The notes beneath the pieces are model-generated. The model searched no databases. It was not told the DNA's origin and worked only from the letters and a program-made list of their open reading frames with translations. From VFKU01 sp964411925 (GTDB lineage Bacteria > Hydrogenedentota > Hydrogenedentia > Hydrogenedentales > GCA-2746185), in the NCBI GenBank assembly GCA_964411925.1, contig CAYPNI010000098.1, positions 1 to 15,626 on the forward strand: a stretch of 15,626 nt of DNA. Direction: 5' to 3'. The position numbers were made by a program, and so were the translations under genes. Below are positions 12,385-15,626 of the stretch, in pieces. The stretch's first letter is position 1, and every line of letters starts with the position of its first letter.

Positions 12385-13935
12385 TCAGTCAGTGCCGGGT
12401 TGAGCGGCCGGTTCGAGCCGCATGCCTTTGAATTCCACGTGGATGTCCTGGGGTCCGTCCAGGATGGCGTCGATCTCCCCTGTCGCAGGGTCGAGCGTTC
12501 CATTGAACGTGCACTCGATCTCGCCGAGCGCCACGCGCGAGGTGAAGCCGTCGCCCGACCACGTCAGGCCCGAAACCGAGAGCTCGGTCAGCGACCCGTT
12601 CACGCGCAGCACAACCTTGCCGTCGCCCGCTCGCGGCAGGTAGAGCGGCGCGAGGCGGGACTTGTTCCGCACGTAGAGCCCGTACACGTCCGCCGGATTC
12701 GCCGCGAGCCACGCGTCGCGATATTCCGCGCGGATGTCCTCGTCCGACTTTGGCCGTACGCCGTCCGCGACGACATAGTCCATGAATCCGATCATCATCT
12801 CGTCGAACGACTCTTCGCCAAAAGGAACGTTGCGGGTGGGGTCCGGGTTGACCGGATTGTCCGCCGAATTGTCAAAGTGCGCCACGCATTCGATCGTCGT
12901 GCCTTTGGGCACGGGCATGCGCTCGGCAAGTACGTAATTCGTCTGCCAGTTGAAGTCGTAGTCGTCCACGCGGAGCAGCACCTCGCTGCGGCCGTCCGGA
13001 TAGTGCGCGGTATACGTGAAATCCTGCCCGCGGAAGTGCATGTGCGGCGCGAACGCCATCACGAACGCGTCCTGCTGGAACGTGTGCTTGGCGCGCACTT
13101 CGTAGTTCGGGTCGCCCGCAGGAATCAGGAAGTCGTCCGCGGCAATCCACAGGTTCACGAGTTCCTTCTCGACCCGGTTGTCGTCGGCAAAGTGCAGTCC
13201 GATGCGCGTCTCGTCCGTCGTCGCCTCACCGTACGGGTGCCAGTGCATGTCGCCGATGAGATTGGCGCCTTTCTCGAGCAGCCGGCCCGTGCCTTCGGGG
13301 AACACCATCGGCTCCGTGCCCGCGGCCCACGCGCCCATCCACCCGCCTTCGGGGTCGAAGTCGAAACCCTTGAGCTGCAGCACGATCACGTGGTGCACGG
13401 ACCGCTTGTCGCCGGGCAGGATCTCGACGGCGGATATCCACCTGTCCTCCGTGAGCGCGACCTTGCCCGGCACCCGGCCAAACAAGTCGGGACCGTCCGC
13501 GGGAATTTCCTTCGGCGCGAGCGTGACCACGACGTCAGGCGCGCCAAGCTGCCACTCGCCCTCGACGTGCGCGGGCGCGGGCGGCAGATCGCTCGGGTTG
13601 CCGCGCGGCGCGCCCTGGTCGATCCACGACACAATCGTCGCGATTTCGTCTGCCGTTAGGCTGCGATCGTTGACGAACGTCCCCACATGCTGCGTCGCAT
13701 GCCAGGGCGGCATCTTCTTCGCCGACACCATCTCGCGGATCGATTTCGCCCACGGCCGCACTTCCTCGTACGACGTAAACGCCATCGGCGCCATCTGCCC
13801 CGCCCGGTGACACGCGAGACAGTTCGCATTCAGGATCGGCGAGACGTCCTTCGTGTACGTCAGCTCCGCCGCAGCGGCGCCGGCCGACATCGAAATGCCG
13901 GCGAAAAATGCCCCGAGAACACGCTCGACACGCAT
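12385..13935 (-). CDS. Secreted c-type cytochrome / type II copper (PHM-like) monooxygenase fusion
   Basis: 516 residues. The ATG at 13935 is chosen because AGGAG lies 7 bases upstream and it opens a signal peptide (MRVERVLGAFF... AAAAEL, cleavage near 23); the frame extends 20 codons further without support. A cytochrome c domain follows, with heme site CLACH (C39, C42, H43) and KKMPPWHA (73-80) holding a possible distal Met. Then comes a region with the ligands of copper type II ascorbate-dependent monooxygenases (peptidylglycine alpha-hydroxylating type). These are the His pair in KRSVHHVIVLQ (H181/H182) and DMHWHPYG (H231/H233) for the first copper, and APHMHFRG (H298/H300) plus the Met of FDEMMIGFMDY (380-381) for the second. 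All key residues are present. The family hydroxylates C-H bonds using O2. A fused heme domain could deliver electrons in place of ascorbate (inference). The C-terminal 90 residues form a beta-rich tail. It is periplasmic and monocistronic. Confidence 0.85.
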   Translation of the reverse strand: MRVERVLGAFFAGISMSAGAAAAELTYTKDVSPILNANCLACHRAGQMAPMAFTSYEEVRPWAKSIREMVSAKKMPPWHATQHVGTFVNDRSLTADEIATIVSWIDQGAPRGNPSDLPPAPAHVEGEWQLGAPDVVVTLAPKEIPADGPDLFGRVPGKVALTEDRWISAVEILPGDKRSVHHVIVLQLKGFDFDPEGGWMGAWAAGTEPMVFPEGTGRLLEKGANLIGDMHWHPYGEATTDETRIGLHFADDNRVEKELVNLWIAADDFLIPAGDPNYEVRAKHTFQQDAFVMAFAPHMHFRGQDFTYTAHYPDGRSEVLLRVDDYDFNWQTNYVLAERMPVPKGTTIECVAHFDNSADNPVNPDPTRNVPFGEESFDEMMIGFMDYVVADGVRPKSDEDIRAEYRDAWLAANPADVYGLYVRNKSRLAPLYLPRAGDGKVVLRVNGSLTELSVSGLTWSGDGFTSRVALGEIECTFNGTLDPATGEIDAILDGPQDIHVEFKGMRLEPAAQPGTD

Positions 13936-14030
13936 GGTTTTGCTCCTGATGTGCGGATTACTGCCGGTAAATCGGCCAAAACGGGCCAGTTGCATCCAGT
14001 GGGACTTCGGCGGCCGCCAAATGGTTTATT

Positions 14031-14047
14031 GCGCCGGTTCCCGGCGC
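14031..14047. other. Small perfect hairpin in the gap between two minus-strand genes
   Basis: GCGCCGG-ttc-CCGGCGC is a perfect 7-bp stem with a 3-base loop, 46 bases past the stop of the nuclease-like gene. Neither strand has a T-run next to it, so it is not a standard intrinsic terminator. It may still protect a 3' end or be part of a repeat. Confidence 0.35.
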
Positions 14048-14092
14048 GCTTCCCCCGAGTACGCGCCCAAGCCACGGTATCGACGTGCAGAA

Positions 14093-14863
14093 TCAATCTG
14101 CGGTGTTGGAAGAGTCTCGACTCCTCAGCGCACGATTCGAACTTCTAGCAATCTGCCGCTTGGCACTTTCGGCTTTTTCTCCCTCCAAAACTTCGCGCTT
14201 AATCACGTCTTTTTCGAGAACCTTCGCCAATTGTTCGATCTCGAGCTTTGCGTCGGGATTCACCCTTCTGAGTTCCCGGCGCAGAACCTGAAGACACGAC
14301 TCATCGAGTAGTGCAGCGGCGACTAAGAATCGACTCAAAGCTTGTTGTTCGGTTGCATACTCGCCGAGTCTGGATTTTTGCCAGCCTTCTTTTGAGATGA
14401 CCCAGAGCGGCTCGAATTCAGATTCCTTCCTTGTATTTATGGCACTTAGATCGACTTCGAGTATCAATTCGTGTTCGATGGGTTTGGTAAACGTCACTCG
14501 GTAGACCTTCCAGGTGATGGCGTTAGTGAGCGCAACCCACTCGCACCCCTGGTTAGCTGCGTAGTCGACAGCTTGCTTGATGTGGTTGTCCTTCAGCTCG
14601 ATACCTACCGCTTTCACTTCGATGAGAAACGCCAACTCTCCGTCGAGCTTAATCGCCAGATCGCAGAACGTATTACGTACAACGAACTCCGAGGTGATCT
14701 CGGAGTACTTGTCGTAGCCGAAGATCTCGGCCAACAAGTCCATTACAATGATCACCGTATCGGATTCGTTTACGTCCCGTGCACGTGCTGAATCGAGGAT
14801 CGGTTGAAACCGCTTGAGACCTTGCATAAGTCTTGTCGCAAGTTTTGCCGGAATGTTGGACAT
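14093..14863 (-). CDS. Lone HsdR-N-type PD-(D/E)XK nuclease-like protein
   Basis: 256 residues. GGAGGT lies 8 bases before the ATG. Residues about 33-125 resemble the N-terminal nuclease domain of type I restriction HsdR proteins: a helix (DTVIIVMDLLAEIFGY), then SEITSEFVVRNTFCDLAIKL with Asp68, then FLIEVKAVG with Glu82 and Lys84. HIKQAVDYA follows, with Gln97 and Tyr101 forming a QxxxY motif. All PD-(D/E)XK positions are present, so metal-dependent nuclease activity is possible. The SF2 helicase motor of real HsdR is absent. The C-terminal half is helical and charged (SRFLVAAALLDESCLQVLRR, then KLEIEQLAKVLEKDVIKREV). No methylase or specificity subunit is nearby. The DNA is visibly AT-richer than the flanking genes, suggesting transfer. 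Similar stand-alone proteins are usually annotated 'type I restriction enzyme HsdR N-terminal domain-containing protein'. A defence or repair role is possible but unproven. Confidence 0.8.
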   Translation of the reverse strand: MSNIPAKLATRLMQGLKRFQPILDSARARDVNESDTVIIVMDLLAEIFGYDKYSEITSEFVVRNTFCDLAIKLDGELAFLIEVKAVGIELKDNHIKQAVDYAANQGCEWVALTNAITWKVYRVTFTKPIEHELILEVDLSAINTRKESEFEPLWVISKEGWQKSRLGEYATEQQALSRFLVAAALLDESCLQVLRRELRRVNPDAKLEIEQLAKVLEKDVIKREVLEGEKAESAKRQIARSSNRALRSRDSSNTAD

Positions 14864-15174
14864 TTAGCGGTACCTCCGAGTCGGAAGGTTTCTTGTCAAA
14901 TTGCGGCTGTTCTAGGCAAACACTATCACAGAATGAAATAGGCAAGAACTGCACGGAATTTTCGTTGGATTGAGCATGCATGCCTCGTTAGGGCTCCGCA
15001 TGGCGAGCCGCCTTAAGTCGGGTTTCCGCACGCTGCCCCAGACGATTCGCGCCGAATCAACGGAATGCTTCGCGCTGTAGGGGCGGGCCCCTGTGCCCGC
15101 CCTGCTCTTGCGATCACGAAGTCACTCCGTCAAACCGGGCAGCCATTGGGGGCTGCCCCTACATCGGCACTACG
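14864..15174. other. 311-base spacer without a supported gene
   Basis: This stretch separates the nuclease-like gene from the M48 protease gene. Its left part is AT-rich and should hold the promoter of the nuclease-like gene, but no convincing -35/-10 pair stands out. Further right are small hairpins, GGCTC/GAGCC (14992-15009) and GATTCG-cgc-CGAATC (15044-15058), then the 88-bp palindromic element at 15076-15163. No open frame here has a ribosome-binding site or a recognisable protein. Confidence 0.5.
15076..15163. repeat. 88-bp palindromic element with 9-bp terminal inverted repeats
   Basis: TGTAGGGGC (15076-15084) and GCCCCTACA (15155-15163) are perfect inverted repeats. Each end carries its own perfect 8-bp hairpin: GGGCGGGC/GCCCGCCC (15081-15102) and GGGCAGCC/GGCTGCCC (15137-15158). 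The 34 bases between the hairpins are unstructured by eye. No target-site duplication is evident. Sequences of this 'gtaggggcgggc' type recur in many environmental bacterial genomes, so a non-autonomous REP/MITE-like element is the best reading. It lies 12 bases beyond the 3' end of the M48 gene and might also shape that transcript's end. Confidence 0.55.
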
Positions 15175-15626
15175 CTAGCGGCTTGCAACGCTCCGCAGCA
15201 CTTCGTGTTCCCGCTTGCAGCGTGGGCAGGTGACACGGCCGCGGGTATAGTCCGGGGGGATTTTCAGCTTGAGGCCGCAGGCGCAGGGCAGCATCAGGAA
15301 CCCGCCGAGGTCGCGCATGAGGTCGCCGACGGCGCGGGCTTGTTCGCGCGGGTCCTTGCTGCGGAGCGCGTCGGCCGCCGCGGGCGTGCGCACGGGCGCG
15401 GCATGGCCGGTATCGGCGAGCGCGGACGGCGGCAGATGGCCGGCCTTCTTGCCGAGGGCACTCTCCCACGCGCGCTGGTATTCCGCGTAGGACGCTTCGC
15501 CGCCGAACGAGCGCAGCACGCGGATGCGGTCGGCCGTGGGCGGATGCGTGCGCGTGAGCGCGCTGAGTTTCGCCTTCGCGAACGGGTTGACGATGTACAT
15601 CGCCGCGGTGGACTTGCTCGCGCGCT
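15175..15626 (-). CDS. M48 family (HtpX-like) metalloprotease, C-terminal part with zinc-ribbon tail (5' end outside window)
   Basis: The frame is open to the right edge of the window; about 149 residues up to the stop at 15175-15177 are visible. The start and the HExxH active site lie outside. The visible part begins KSTAAMYIVNPFAKAK, then THPPTADRIRVLRSFGG. This is the conserved C-terminal block of M48 proteases (the 'iaNPl... THPp...RI..L' motif), which degrade or quality-control membrane proteins. After a variable Ala-rich linker comes a zinc-ribbon-like segment: CACGLKLKIPPDYTRGRVTC (CxC), then PRCKREHEV supplying the second Cys pair. A zinc ribbon after the THPP block is not part of the short E. 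coli HtpX and suggests a longer environmental subtype. Membrane segments expected of HtpX would be upstream. Confidence 0.8.
   Translation of the reverse strand, partial: RASKSTAAMYIVNPFAKAKLSALTRTHPPTADRIRVLRSFGGEASYAEYQRAWESALGKKAGHLPPSALADTGHAAPVRTPAAADALRSKDPREQARAVGDLMRDLGGFLMLPCACGLKLKIPPDYTRGRVTCPRCKREHEVLRSVASR

Noticed and set aside
12370..13659. A 429-codon open frame on the plus strand opposite the cytochrome-PHM gene
   Set aside because: It overlaps the strong minus-strand gene and its terminator region; its composition is typical of antisense frames.
14031..14047. Terminator for the nuclease-like gene
   Set aside because: The stem is perfect but no T-run follows on the minus strand, so it was listed only as a hairpin.
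14093..14863. A full type I restriction-modification or anti-phage island
   Set aside because: Only an HsdR-N-like domain is present. No methylase, specificity, helicase or other defence gene is visible in the window.
15076..15163. CRISPR-like or att-site interpretation of the palindromic element
   Set aside because: There is no direct repeat array and no integrase or leader nearby. The inverted structure fits a REP/MITE-like element better.

Overview
This is a GC-rich bacterial chromosome fragment, dense in genes, most of which lie on the minus strand. The organism cannot be named from the sequence alone. Several traits fit a planctomycete-like or Hydrogenedentota-like environmental bacterium: many secreted proteins, a pseudopilin ending in a degenerate H-X9-DG-type tail, a c-type cytochrome joined to a copper monooxygenase, a DUF2911 protein, and dispersed palindromic repeats of the 'tcacgcggag' and 'gtaggggcgggc' kinds. 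This placement is inference.

Layout from left to right. (1) The 3' end of an acyl-CoA dehydrogenase-like gene (+) is followed by a repeat-rich spacer. (2) A secreted DUF2911 gene (-) has its own terminator. (3) An AT-richer patch holds a two-gene unit (-): a small membrane/coiled-coil protein and a membrane protein with two zinc ribbons. (4) A pseudopilin gene and a secreted penicillin-acylase-family gene form a tight minus-strand operon. A second, much larger acylase paralogue runs divergently on the plus strand. It carries a C-terminal extension of about 490 residues with two related beta-type domains separated by a proline-rich linker. The shared control region contains a clear inverted repeat and a plausible promoter. 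(5) A 7Fe ferredoxin (fdxA type, -) is divergent from a secreted GH98-like protein (+), which is followed by an 87-residue membrane-anchored coiled-coil protein. (6) A secreted cytochrome c/PHM-type copper monooxygenase (-) ends at a strong intrinsic terminator. (7) A second AT-richer patch carries a lone HsdR-N-type PD-(D/E)XK nuclease-like protein (-). (8) A spacer holds an 88-bp palindromic element with 9-bp terminal inverted repeats, followed by the C-terminal end of an M48 (HtpX-like) metalloprotease with a zinc-ribbon tail (-).

Most products are predicted to be exported: two acylases, the GH98-like protein, DUF2911 and cytochrome-PHM. The window therefore looks like an envelope/periplasm hydrolysis and oxidation neighbourhood rather than one biosynthetic pathway. 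The acylase/pseudopilin/acylase cluster is the most system-like part. No tRNA, rRNA, CRISPR array, transposase or phage gene is visible.
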